Part shown: one piece after another, positions 17,627 through 25,718 of the stretch
How positions within the stretch are numbered: position 1 is the first letter of the stretch
Layout of the letters: each line of letters begins with the position of its first letter
Source: DASSUW01 sp963844405
GTDB taxonomy: Bacteria; Actinomycetota; Thermoleophilia; Solirubrobacterales; Solirubrobacteraceae
DNA length: 64,000 nt
NCBI GenBank assembly: GCA_963844405.1
Contig: CAWJNZ010000004.1
Span: 868,001-932,000 of the forward strand
Reading direction: 5' to 3'
Position numbers and translations under genes: made by a program
The notes under the pieces: model-generated
The model's database searches: none
What the model was told of the DNA's origin: nothing
The model's input: only the letters and a program-made list of their open reading frames with translations

Positions 17627-17707
17627 CTAGCTAAATCGCCAGGTGCCGTAGGAGAAGTACGCGTAGCCCCGCGGGGAAAGGCTCGGGTGTGCGGGGCGGG
17701 CGGTCAT
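17627..17707 (-). CDS. Aromatic-rich leader peptide (26 aa) of the aroF operon
   Basis: ATG at 17707 to TAG at 17627. Residues 15-25 read YAYFSYGTWRF: three Tyr, two Phe and one Trp in eleven codons, an extraordinary density directly before DAHP synthase, prephenate dehydrogenase and EPSP synthase. This is the hallmark of a ribosome-stalling leader peptide for amino-acid attenuation. The codons for Tyr-Phe-Ser-Tyr contain CTTCTCCTA, the complement of the aroF Shine-Dalgarno. No strong ribosome-binding site precedes it; the predicted promoter makes the transcript almost leaderless. Confidence 0.7.
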   Translation of the reverse strand: MTARPAHPSLSPRGYAYFSYGTWRFS

Positions 17708-17719
17708 CGCGAGCGACGA

Positions 17720-17749
17720 TTTGTACCAGCCCCAGCGCTAGGTGGCAAA
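17720..17749 (-). promoter_or_regulatory. Predicted promoter of the aroF operon
   Basis: On the minus strand TTTGCC (17744-17749), 18 bp, TACAAA (17720-17725) lies 12 nt before the leader-peptide ATG. The -35 region overlaps the last codons of the VOC gene. Inferred from hexamer likeness and position only. Confidence 0.4.
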
Positions 17750-18106
17750 CGGATCGTAAGTACCGAACGACCACACGTTGCCCTCGGGGTCCTCGGCGGC
17801 GAACTCGCGCGAGCCGTAGGGCTGGTCGGTGAGCTCCATGACGATCGTCGCGCCGGCGGCCTTCGCGCGGTCGTGCAGGGCGTCGGGGTCGTCGACGATC
17901 GCGTAGAGCACGGCGCGGCCGGTGTCGTAGCGGTCGCCCTCCTTGCGCGAGCCGATCATGACCATGCCGCGGCCGTGCGTCAGCTCGGCGTGGCCGATGG
18001 TCCCGTCGTCGTTCTCCATGACCTCGCGGCGCTCGAGGCCGAACGCGCGCTCGAGGAAGTCGATGGCGCCCTTGGCGTCCTGGTAGCGAAGCGTGGGGAT
18101 GATCAT
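17738..18106 (-). CDS. VOC-superfamily (glyoxalase/PhnB-like) protein
   Basis: 122 aa from ATG 18106: MIIPTLRYQDAKGAIDFLERAFGLERREVMENDDGTIGHAELTHG...MELTDQPYGSREFAAEDPEGNVWSFGTYDPF. The two beta-alpha-beta-beta-beta repeats and the closing YGSREFAAEDPEGNVWSFGTY are typical of small VOC proteins. Metal ligands and substrate are not certain. It starts 11 nt after the AraC stop, a common AraC/VOC pair, and probably is transcribed with it. Confidence 0.85.
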   Translation of the reverse strand: MIIPTLRYQDAKGAIDFLERAFGLERREVMENDDGTIGHAELTHGRGMVMIGSRKEGDRYDTGRAVLYAIVDDPDALHDRAKAAGATIVMELTDQPYGSREFAAEDPEGNVWSFGTYDPFAT

Positions 18107-18116
18107 GGGTCCGACC

Positions 18117-18887
18117 CTAGGCCGGAACGGACTGGATGTCTTGGACGGATGTGACCCGGTACTGGGTCGGGGTGACGCCGGCGAAGGCCTTGAAGTCGCG
18201 GTTGAAGTGCGCCTGGTCGTAGTAGCCGCTGTCGAGCGCGGCGTCGGCGAGGTCGGCTCCGCGGCGCAGCCGCTCGGCGGCGCGCTCGAAGCGCAGGATG
18301 CGCGCCAGCGCCTTGGGCGGGAGCCCGACGTGCTCGCGGAAGCGCGCGGCCAGGTGGCGCCGGCTCCAGCCGACCTCGTCGGCCAGGGAGGCGACCGGCA
18401 CACGACCGTCGCTGGCCAGCAGCCGCCGCCACGACCACTCGAGCTCGCGCGGCACCGGCGGCGCGTCCTGCACGCGGTGCGCGATGAAGCGTTCGAGCAG
18501 CGTGAGGCGGGCCGGCCAGTCCGGCGCCTCGTACAGCCGCTCGGCCAGCTCGTCGGCGCCGGGGAGCAGGTCCGCGAGGTCGGCGCCGCGGTTGGCGAGC
18601 TCGCCCATCGGGACGCGGAAGAGCCGCTCCGCCCCGAGCGGCGTCAGGTAGGCCTGGACGCCGTGCGACTCGCCGGCGTGCTCGGTGATGGCCGCCGTCT
18701 CGTGCAGGCCGGCGACGAACGAGCCATAGCTGCTCCCGTCGACCTGCAACGGCGGGCCGAAGGAGATGACGAGCACGATCCGCCCGCCCGGCACCTCGCG
18801 CCGTACGACGGGCTGCTCCACGCGCTCGTACCAGCCCGCCAGGCTGCGGACCGCCGAGGACGAGCTCTCACGCTGGTGCAGCTCCAT
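18117..18887 (-). CDS. AraC-family transcriptional regulator
   Basis: 256 aa from ATG 18887, which overlaps the upstream stop by 1 nt (TGATG). The C-terminal two-HTH domain is clear (about 160-250): VASLADEVGWSRRHLAARFREHVGLPPKALARILRFERAAERL and DAALDSGYYDQAHFNRDFKAFAGVTPTQYR. The N-terminal half is a cupin-like sensor domain. Likely regulates the VOC gene that follows; effector unknown. Confidence 0.9.
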   Translation of the reverse strand: MELHQRESSSSAVRSLAGWYERVEQPVVRREVPGGRIVLVISFGPPLQVDGSSYGSFVAGLHETAAITEHAGESHGVQAYLTPLGAERLFRVPMGELANRGADLADLLPGADELAERLYEAPDWPARLTLLERFIAHRVQDAPPVPRELEWSWRRLLASDGRVPVASLADEVGWSRRHLAARFREHVGLPPKALARILRFERAAERLRRGADLADAALDSGYYDQAHFNRDFKAFAGVTPTQYRVTSVQDIQSVPA

Positions 18888-19645
18888 CAGCAGCGACGAT
18901 AGGTGTGAGCGAGGCGGGTGCCGTCGCCGACCCTCACGACGACCCTGACGCGCTTGGCGCGGACGGTCCGCCGCGTCCCGGCGAGCACTCGCCCGTTCAC
19001 GGTCACGCGGCGGATGACCGCGCGCGCCGCCGGGCGGGTGCGGACGACGATCCTGCGCCGGCCGGCGCAGCGGACGCGGATGAAGCCGCGCAGCCGCGAC
19101 GTGGCGGTGTCGCCGGCGGACGGGTGCGTCAGGAGCCCGTCGAGGTAGAGCCGGACCTTGTCGCCGTACGGCGCCAGCAGCTCGCGCACGCCGGCGATGT
19201 CCTGGGCCGTCGCGTCGTCGTAGAGGCCGACCTCGACGCGCCAGGCCTCGCCGTCCAGGCAGCCGATCCCGGCCGTCCACAGGAAGTCCGACCCCTCCAT
19301 GGCCGCGTAGATCTCCGCCTCGATCGGGCGCAGCTCGGCGTCGCTGTACGGCATGGCGTGCAGCTCGAACGTGCTCATCAGGTACTCGGCGTCCCCGGGC
19401 GGGAAGCGCGCGGCGATGCGCTCACCGATCGCCGTCTGCGCCGACTCGACGGTCAGCGGCCCGGGCGCCACGCCCATGTCCCAGCCGTCGTTGAGCCAGT
19501 AGCCGGCGATCTGCTGACCGAGCACGGCGCGCGCCTCCTCGGAGGCGCCCGCGAGCAGTGGTCCGAGCCGCTCGGGGCCTTCGCCCAAATCGCACGCCGG
19601 GGGCCCGGCGACGAGGCTCATGGCGACGGCGAGCACGGCCCACAT
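18887..19645 (-). CDS. Secreted protein of unknown function
   Basis: 252 aa with a signal peptide (MWAVLAVAMSLVAGPPACD; a cysteine at 18 could be lipidated but the lipobox is weak). The middle part is acidic; the end (about 180-252) is arginine-rich, FIRVRCAGRRRIVVRTRPAARAVIRRVTVNGRVLAG, resembling a beta-strand cell-surface module. No family recognised. It lies between hisC and the AraC gene, coupled to the latter by a TGATG overlap, and splits the aromatic gene cluster. Confidence 0.65.
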   Translation of the reverse strand: MWAVLAVAMSLVAGPPACDLGEGPERLGPLLAGASEEARAVLGQQIAGYWLNDGWDMGVAPGPLTVESAQTAIGERIAARFPPGDAEYLMSTFELHAMPYSDAELRPIEAEIYAAMEGSDFLWTAGIGCLDGEAWRVEVGLYDDATAQDIAGVRELLAPYGDKVRLYLDGLLTHPSAGDTATSRLRGFIRVRCAGRRRIVVRTRPAARAVIRRVTVNGRVLAGTRRTVRAKRVRVVVRVGDGTRLAHTYRRC

Positions 19646-19657
19646 CGGGGGTCGACG

Positions 19658-20737
19658 CTACAGCAGGGCGGCGAGCGCCTCCAGGAAGCGCTCGTTCTCG
19701 GCCTGCGTGCCGACGGTCACGCGCAGCGCGCCCTCGCGCCCGAGCGCGCCGCCGGCGCGCACGAGCACGCCGCGCTGGGCCAGGCCCTGCATGACCTCGG
19801 CCTCGACGCGGCCGTCGCCGAGGTCGAACCACACGAAGTTCGCGTGCGACTCGGCGGGGTCCAGCCCCAGGTCGCGCAGGCCCTGCTCGAGCCCGATCCG
19901 CTCGGCCAGGTTGCGCTCGACGCGGCGGGTGACCTCGTCCTGGTGGTTGAGCGCCTCGAGCGCCGCGGCCTGGGCCGCGGCGTTGCAGAAGAACGGCTGG
20001 CGCACCTGGTCGACCGCCGTGCGGAACTCCTCGGACCCGCACAGGCCGTAGCCCACGCGCAGGCCGCAGAGCCCGTAGATCTTCGAGAAGGTGCGCAGGA
20101 TCACCAGGTTCGGGTGCTTGTCGATCAGCGCGAGCGACTCGTCGGGGTCCTGCAGCAGGCTGAACTCGACGTAGGCCTCGTCGAGGATCACGCAGACGTG
20201 GCGCGGGACGTCGGCCACGAAGGCGGCGACCTCGTCGAGCGGGAGCGCGGTCGAGGTCGGGTTGTTGGGGTTGCAGACGATCGTCAGCCGGGTCGCGACC
20301 GTGATCTCCTTGCGCATCGCCTCGAGGTCGTGGCGGTGCTCGTCGTCGACCGGGACCTCGATCGCGCGGGCGCCGGACGCGGCGGCCAGGTGCGGGTAGA
20401 CCGAGAACGACGGCCAGGCGTAGACGAGCTCGGCACCCGGCTCGAGCAGGGCGTCGCCGGCCGCGAGCAGGATGTCGCACGACCCGTTGCCGATGGCGAT
20501 CCGCCCGGCGGGCACGCCGTGGCGGTCGGACAGCCGGCGGCGCAGGGCGGCGTTGGTCGGGTCCGGGTAGCGGTTGGCGCCGGCCATCGCCTTGGCCGCG
20601 GCGTCGACGACCTCGGGCAGCGGCGGGTACGGCGACTCGTTGGAGGCCAGCTTGGCGACCGGACCCTCGGAGGCGTAGCCGTCGGCGGCCGGGTAGACCG
20701 GGATGCGGCGGACCTTCGCAGCGAACTCGAGCGCCAT
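19658..20737 (-). CDS. hisC: Histidinol-phosphate / aromatic aminotransferase
   Basis: 359 aa from ATG 20737. Fold-type I aminotransferase with LASNESPYPPLPEVVDAAAKA (N-terminal arm), IGNGSCDILLAAGDALLEPG, CNPNNPTSTALP, LDEAYVEF and the PLP lysine in RTFSKIYGLCGLRVGYG. HisC-type enzymes also transaminate phenylpyruvate and hydroxyphenylpyruvate; lying next to chorismate mutase and the aro genes, it probably does the last step to Phe/Tyr, perhaps as well as histidine synthesis. Confidence 0.92.
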   Translation of the reverse strand: MALEFAAKVRRIPVYPAADGYASEGPVAKLASNESPYPPLPEVVDAAAKAMAGANRYPDPTNAALRRRLSDRHGVPAGRIAIGNGSCDILLAAGDALLEPGAELVYAWPSFSVYPHLAAASGARAIEVPVDDEHRHDLEAMRKEITVATRLTIVCNPNNPTSTALPLDEVAAFVADVPRHVCVILDEAYVEFSLLQDPDESLALIDKHPNLVILRTFSKIYGLCGLRVGYGLCGSEEFRTAVDQVRQPFFCNAAAQAAALEALNHQDEVTRRVERNLAERIGLEQGLRDLGLDPAESHANFVWFDLGDGRVEAEVMQGLAQRGVLVRAGGALGREGALRVTVGTQAENERFLEALAALL

Positions 20738-20770
20738 GCGAGCCAGTCTAGGAGAACCCCTGGGGGGCCC

Positions 20771-20811
20771 GCCCAACGGTCCATTCCGCGTGGAGCGATG
20801 TCCCGTTGGGC
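20771..20811 (-). promoter_or_regulatory. Hairpin between aroH and hisC
   Basis: GCCCAACGG (20771-20779) and CCGTTGGGC (20803-20811) form a perfect 9-bp stem, extendable by GGGG/CCCC on the outside. It occupies most of the gap between aroH and hisC. There is no T-run, so it could be an RNA-processing, attenuation or weak termination signal. Confidence 0.45.
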
Positions 20812-21092
20812 ACCCCTATTGCGCGCCTTCGAGGTCCAGCCGGAGCTTGCGCGCCTCGCCGAGGTAGACGTGCTGCGGGTCCACGCCGACCGGCGGGTAG
20901 CAGTGCATCAGCACGCGGATGACCCGCGGGAGGGCGCCGGGAACCGGGATCTCGCGGGCGCACAGCAGCGGGACGCGGCTGAGGCCCATCTCGCGCGCCG
21001 CGACCGCCGGGAACTCGGCGTCGAGGTCCTGGGTGAGCGTGAAGATGCAGCTGACGATCGAGTCCGAGTCGAGCCGGTTGCGCTCGAGCAGC

Positions 21093-21878
<786 letters not shown>

Positions 21879-21898
21879 GACGCTGCCACCATAGGGGC

Positions 21899-22990
21899 GT
21901 GGACCTCAAGCTGCTCGACGACGCGCTCGCCGGCGAGCCCGCGTTCCGCGCCCGCCAGGTGTGGAGCTGGGCGTCGCGCGGCGCCGACGGCTACGAGGAG
22001 ATGACCGACCTGCCGGCGGCGCTGCGCTCCCGCCTTGCCGCGGAGGTGCCGTTCTCGAGCCTCGAGACCGTGCACGAGGCGCACGCCGCCGACGGCACCG
22101 TCAAGGCGCTGTTCCACACGCGCGACGGCCGGCCGGTCGAGGCCGTCCTGATGCGGTACCGCGACGGCCGCCGCTCGGTCTGCGTGTCCTCGCAGTCCGG
22201 CTGCCCGCTGACCTGCACGTTCTGCGCGACCGGCACGATGAAGTTCGGCCGCAACCTGACGGCCTCCGAGATCCTCGACCAGGTGCTGCACTTCCGCCGC
22301 ATCGAGCCGGTCGACCACCTCGTCTTCATGGGCATGGGCGAGCCGATGATGAACCTGCCGCAGGTGCTCGAGGCGGCCGGCCGGCTGCCCGACGCCGGCA
22401 TCACCCACCGCCGCACGACGATCTCCACGGTCGGCTGGGTGCCCGGCATCCGCGCGCTGACGGAGAGCGACATGCCGATCCGGCTCGCGTTCTCGCTGCA
22501 CGCGCCGGATGACGAGCTGCGGTCGCGGATCATGCCGGTCAACGACCGCCACCCGATCGCCGAGGTGCTGGAGGCCTGCGACGCCTACTACGCGCGCCGC
22601 CGCCGCAGGGTCTTCATCGAGTACGTCATGCTCGCCGGGGTCAACGACACCTACGCCCAGGCCGTCGCCCTCGCCCAGCTGCTCGACCCGCGCATCTACA
22701 AGGTCAACCTGATCCCGTACAACCCGACGGGCATGTACGACGGCTCGTCCCCCTCCGCGATCGCGGCCTTCAAGGCGGTGCTGGAGGAGCACGGCCTGCG
22801 CGCGACCGTCCGCCTCACCCGCGGCCGCGACATCGACGCGGCCTGCGGCCAGCTGCGCGGCTTGACGGTACGCTGCGTCGAGAGTCCGTCCGGCCGGCGA
22901 ACCGCCTTGATCAGGCCGCTGACGAACTCGTATTCGGCCAGCAGGACCTGCACCCGGGGTTCGACGAGATCGGCCACTGTCGAGTGGTGA
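21899..22990 (+). CDS. rlmN: 23S rRNA (adenine2503-C2)-methyltransferase
   Basis: 363 aa from GTG 21899. The radical-SAM cluster motif CPLTCTFCATG (about 102-112), FMGMGEPMMNLPQV, FSLHAPDDELRS and YNPTG are diagnostic; the conserved end RGRDIDAACGQLRG includes the catalytic cysteine. It methylates A2503 of 23S rRNA and A37 of some tRNAs. After this point the frame runs 42 more codons of unrecognised, lower-GC sequence (22863-22990), so the C-terminal tail is unusual. Divergent from rluB with only 20 bp between them. Confidence 0.95.
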   Translation: MDLKLLDDALAGEPAFRARQVWSWASRGADGYEEMTDLPAALRSRLAAEVPFSSLETVHEAHAADGTVKALFHTRDGRPVEAVLMRYRDGRRSVCVSSQSGCPLTCTFCATGTMKFGRNLTASEILDQVLHFRRIEPVDHLVFMGMGEPMMNLPQVLEAAGRLPDAGITHRRTTISTVGWVPGIRALTESDMPIRLAFSLHAPDDELRSRIMPVNDRHPIAEVLEACDAYYARRRRRVFIEYVMLAGVNDTYAQAVALAQLLDPRIYKVNLIPYNPTGMYDGSSPSAIAAFKAVLEEHGLRATVRLTRGRDIDAACGQLRGLTVRCVESPSGRRTALIRPLTNSYSASRTCTRGSTRSATVEW

Positions 22991-23081
22991 GCATCTTCGA
23001 TCCCGTAGTGGCGCGCAAGGTCAGCGCTAGCCGACGCGCCCGTTGGTAGTCGGGCATACCGTGTCCCTAAGCCGTCGCGGC

Positions 23082-23651
23082 TCAGGTCTGACCGACGCGC
23101 TGCTCGCCGGCGCGCAGCAGGCGGTCGCGCAGGGCCGCCTCGTCCTCCGGGCTCGGGTCCCACTGCTCGGCCGGCGGCAGGTCGTCGAGCGAGTTGAGCC
23201 CGAAGAGCTTGAGGAACAGCGGCGTGGTGCGGTAGAGCACGGCGCCGAACTGCGAGCGGCCGGCCTCCTCGATCAGCCCGCGCTCGCTCAGCGCGTGGGT
23301 CGCCGACTCGGAGGCCACGCCGCGGATGCGGGCGACCTCGGGCCGTGAGACCGGCTGCAGGTAGCCGACGATGGCCAGCGTCTCGGCCTGGGCGGCGGTG
23401 AGGGCCGGCGTGCGCGGGCGGGCGAGCAGCCGGCGGGCGGCCTCCTCGGCGTCGGGATGCGAGGCGAGCGCCCAGCCTCCCGCCACCTCGCGCAGCACGA
23501 CGCCGCGGCCGTCGAGCGCCTCGCGCAGCTCGTCGAGCCCCTCGCGCACGGCTTCCTCGGAGGTCTGCAGCGCGTCGGCGAGCTCGTCGACCGGCACGGG
23601 CTCGGGCGCGAGGAAGAGCAGCGCCTCGATCTGGCGCCTGAGGGGGGTCAT
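23082..23651 (-). CDS. scpB: Segregation and condensation protein B
   Basis: 189 aa from ATG 23651, overlapping the scpA stop (ATGA). MTPLRRQIEALLFLAPEPVPVDELADALQTSEEAVREGLDELREAL and the second winged helix ALTAAQAETLAIVGYLQPVSRPEVARIRGV...LIEEAGRSQFGAVLYRTTPLFLKLFGLNSLDDLPP are characteristic. ScpB binds SMC with ScpA to condense and separate chromosomes. Confidence 0.95.
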   Translation of the reverse strand: MTPLRRQIEALLFLAPEPVPVDELADALQTSEEAVREGLDELREALDGRGVVLREVAGGWALASHPDAEEAARRLLARPRTPALTAAQAETLAIVGYLQPVSRPEVARIRGVASESATHALSERGLIEEAGRSQFGAVLYRTTPLFLKLFGLNSLDDLPPAEQWDPSPEDEAALRDRLLRAGEQRVGQT

Positions 23652-24397
23652 GCGACCGCCTCCCCGCGCTCGGCGGGGGTCTCCAACCGCACCGTGATCG
23701 GGCCGAACGGCTCGTCCTGCTCCCACGCCGCCTCGCCGCGCTTGTAGAGCTCGAGCAGGGCGAAGAGGGTGACGGCGACGGTAACGCGGTCGGCGCCCTC
23801 GACCGCGTCGTCGAACGAGAAGCGGCCGCGGCGCAGGAGCCGGCGCAGCACCTCCAGGCGGTCGGCCACCGAGACGCGGGGGATCGCCATGTGGCGAAGG
23901 TCGAGCGGCGGCGGGGTGCGCAGCAGCGAGCCGATCGCCTGCCCGAGCACCGCCGGGTCGTACGCGCGCTCGGCGACCTCCACCGACACCCGGCGCAGGG
24001 CGGCGGGCAGCGGCGCCAGCCGGTGCAGGTACGCCTGCCCGGCGGCATGCGCGGACGCCGCCCACCCGCCGGCGCCGCGGAAGCGGGCGTACTGCAGCAT
24101 CCGCTCGAGCAGCTCCTCGGCCGCCTCGGCGGGCGCCAGGCCGTCGAGCTCCTCGAGCATCTCCTCGCCCGGGAGCATCAGCCGCGACTTGAGCTCGAGC
24201 AGCGCGGCGATCAGGACCAGGAACTCGGTGGCCGCCTCGAGGTCGAGCTCGCCCTCGGCCTCCAGGTGGTCCACATAGGCGAGGACGATCTCCGCCAACT
24301 CGACCTCCAGGAGGTCCAGCTCGTCGCGCAGGATCAGCGACAGCAGCAGGTCGAACGGCCCGGCGAAGACGTCCAGGTCCAGCTCGAGACGGTGCAT
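23648..24397 (-). CDS. scpA: Segregation and condensation protein A (kleisin)
   Basis: 249 aa from ATG 24397 (a GTG at 24409 is an alternative). LELDLDVFAGPFDLLLSLILRDELDLLEVELAEIVLAYVDHLEAEGELDLEAATEFLVLIAALLELKSRLMLP is the SMC-binding N-terminal region; the C-terminal winged helix (VTVAVTLFALLELYKRGEAAWEQ) follows. Bridges the SMC heads with ScpB. The 105 bp between it and trpS contain a short CGCAAATTGCG dyad and nothing else recognised. Confidence 0.94.
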   Translation of the reverse strand: MHRLELDLDVFAGPFDLLLSLILRDELDLLEVELAEIVLAYVDHLEAEGELDLEAATEFLVLIAALLELKSRLMLPGEEMLEELDGLAPAEAAEELLERMLQYARFRGAGGWAASAHAAGQAYLHRLAPLPAALRRVSVEVAERAYDPAVLGQAIGSLLRTPPPLDLRHMAIPRVSVADRLEVLRRLLRRGRFSFDDAVEGADRVTVAVTLFALLELYKRGEAAWEQDEPFGPITVRLETPAERGEAVA

Positions 24398-24502
24398 GAC
24401 GGTGGCCACGGGTCCCGACAGGCTAGGCGCCCGGCCTGACGGAGCGGGCGGCGGCGCCCGCAAATTGCGCGGTCAGCCGCGACGAGGCCGTGGCCCCGGC
24501 GC

Positions 24503-25495
24503 TCAGCGGCGCGGCGGGCCCACGCCCATCACGTCGCGGACGTCGGCGAGCGTCGCCGCGGCGATCGTGCGCGCCTTGTCCGCGCCCGCCGCCAACAGGC
24601 GCTCGAGCTCGGCCTCATCGCCCCGCAGCTCGTCGTAGCGCTCGCGCACGGGGGTCAGCCAGTCGACCACGGCGTCGGCCACCGCGGTCTTGAAGTCGCC
24701 GTAGCCGGAGCCCTCGAACTCGCGCTCGATCTCCGCGGGCGCCACGCCGCGGGCCACGGCGAGGATCTCGATCATGTTCGAGATCCCCGGCTTGTCCTGG
24801 CGGCGGACGATCTCGCGGCCGGAGTCCGCCACCGCGCGCTTGAACTTGCGGCGGATGGCGTCCGGCTCGTCGAGCACGTAGACCGTGCCCTGCTCGGCGC
24901 CGCCGGTGGTCGACATCTTGCGCTCGGGCTCCTGCAGGTCGCGCACGCGCGCTCCCACCTCCGGGATGCGGTGCTCGGGCACCACCAGCACCTCGCCGAA
25001 CCGGCTGTTGAAGCGCTCCGCGGTCCGGCGCATCAGCTCGAGGTGCTCGCGCTGGTCCTCGCCCACCGGCACCTCGTGGGCGCGGTAGGCGAGCACGTCG
25101 GCCGACTGCAGCACCGGGTAGAAGAGCAGCCCCGCCGACGCCATCTCGCGCTGGGCCTGCGACTTGTCGCGGAACTGGTGCATGCGATTGAGCTCGCCGA
25201 TCGGCGTCACGCTCGACAGCAGCCAGCTCAGCTCCGAGTGCTCCATCACGTCGGCCTGCCGGAAGAGGACGCAGCGGTCGGGATCGAGCCCGGCCGCGAT
25301 CAGGATCGCCGTCGTGTCGTAGGTCCGCGCGCGCAGCTCGGCGGGCTCGTAGGGCATCGTCACGGCGTGCAGGTCGACGATGCAGTAGATCGCCGGGTCG
25401 GCGCGATCCTGACCCGCCACGTACTGGAGGATCGCCCCGATGTAGTTGCCGAGGTGCTTGGTGCCCGTCGGCTGGATGCCCGAGAAGATGACCAT
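24503..25495 (-). CDS. trpS: Tryptophanyl-tRNA synthetase
   Basis: 330 aa from ATG 25495: FSGIQPTGTKHLGNYIGA carries the HIGH-type HLGN motif; DLHAVTMPY, VGEDQREHLELMRRTAERFN and the KMSKS loop KMSTTGG (about 195) are in place. Charges tRNA-Trp. The start is only 15 nt downstream of a remarkable 77-nt hairpin (25511-25587) and has no good Shine-Dalgarno, so structured-leader regulation is possible. trpS-scpA-scpB are in one direction. Confidence 0.96.
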   Translation of the reverse strand: MVIFSGIQPTGTKHLGNYIGAILQYVAGQDRADPAIYCIVDLHAVTMPYEPAELRARTYDTTAILIAAGLDPDRCVLFRQADVMEHSELSWLLSSVTPIGELNRMHQFRDKSQAQREMASAGLLFYPVLQSADVLAYRAHEVPVGEDQREHLELMRRTAERFNSRFGEVLVVPEHRIPEVGARVRDLQEPERKMSTTGGAEQGTVYVLDEPDAIRRKFKRAVADSGREIVRRQDKPGISNMIEILAVARGVAPAEIEREFEGSGYGDFKTAVADAVVDWLTPVRERYDELRGDEAELERLLAAGADKARTIAAATLADVRDVMGVGPPRR

Positions 25496-25510
25496 GCGGG
25501 CGCGGAATGG

Positions 25511-25587
25511 TAGATGACTGATTCCACGACCCACGCACCCGCCTGACCACGTCATGCGGGCACGCAGGCCGCGGAATCAATCATCTA
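25511..25587 (-). ncRNA. Long structured leader hairpin of trpS
   Basis: On the trpS-sense strand a 32-nt 5' arm (25556-25587) pairs at every position with the 3' arm (25511-25542): 25 Watson-Crick pairs and seven G-U pairs. The 13-nt apical region (25543-25555) contains TGAC-GTG-GTCA. On the opposite strand the seven G-U pairs would be A-C mismatches, so the fold belongs to RNA transcribed towards trpS. Confidence 0.6.
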
Positions 25588-25595
25588 GCCGGGGG

Positions 25596-25620
25596 CGGGC
25601 GATCCTCCCGCGATCGCCCG
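25596..25620. promoter_or_regulatory. 9-bp hairpin between trpS leader and FAD-oxidase gene
   Basis: CGGGCGATC (25596-25604), 7-nt loop, GATCGCCCG (25612-25620), a perfect stem. Could be an operator for the divergent pair or part of the trpS leader. The rest of 25621-25718 shows nothing else recognised. Confidence 0.35.
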
Positions 25621-25718
25621 CCTCCCGCCGGTCAGCTGGGACCGCGAACGCGGCCGCCCCCGGCTGCCCGCCACGCCTCGGGTTCCCCGGACGAGGCCGT
25701 CGCTAACGTGCGGCGGCG

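Noticed and set aside
25496..25718. T-box riboswitch before trpS
   Set aside because: A long hairpin is present but neither the T-box sequence nor an antiterminator bulge could be found; described as an unclassified structured leader instead.
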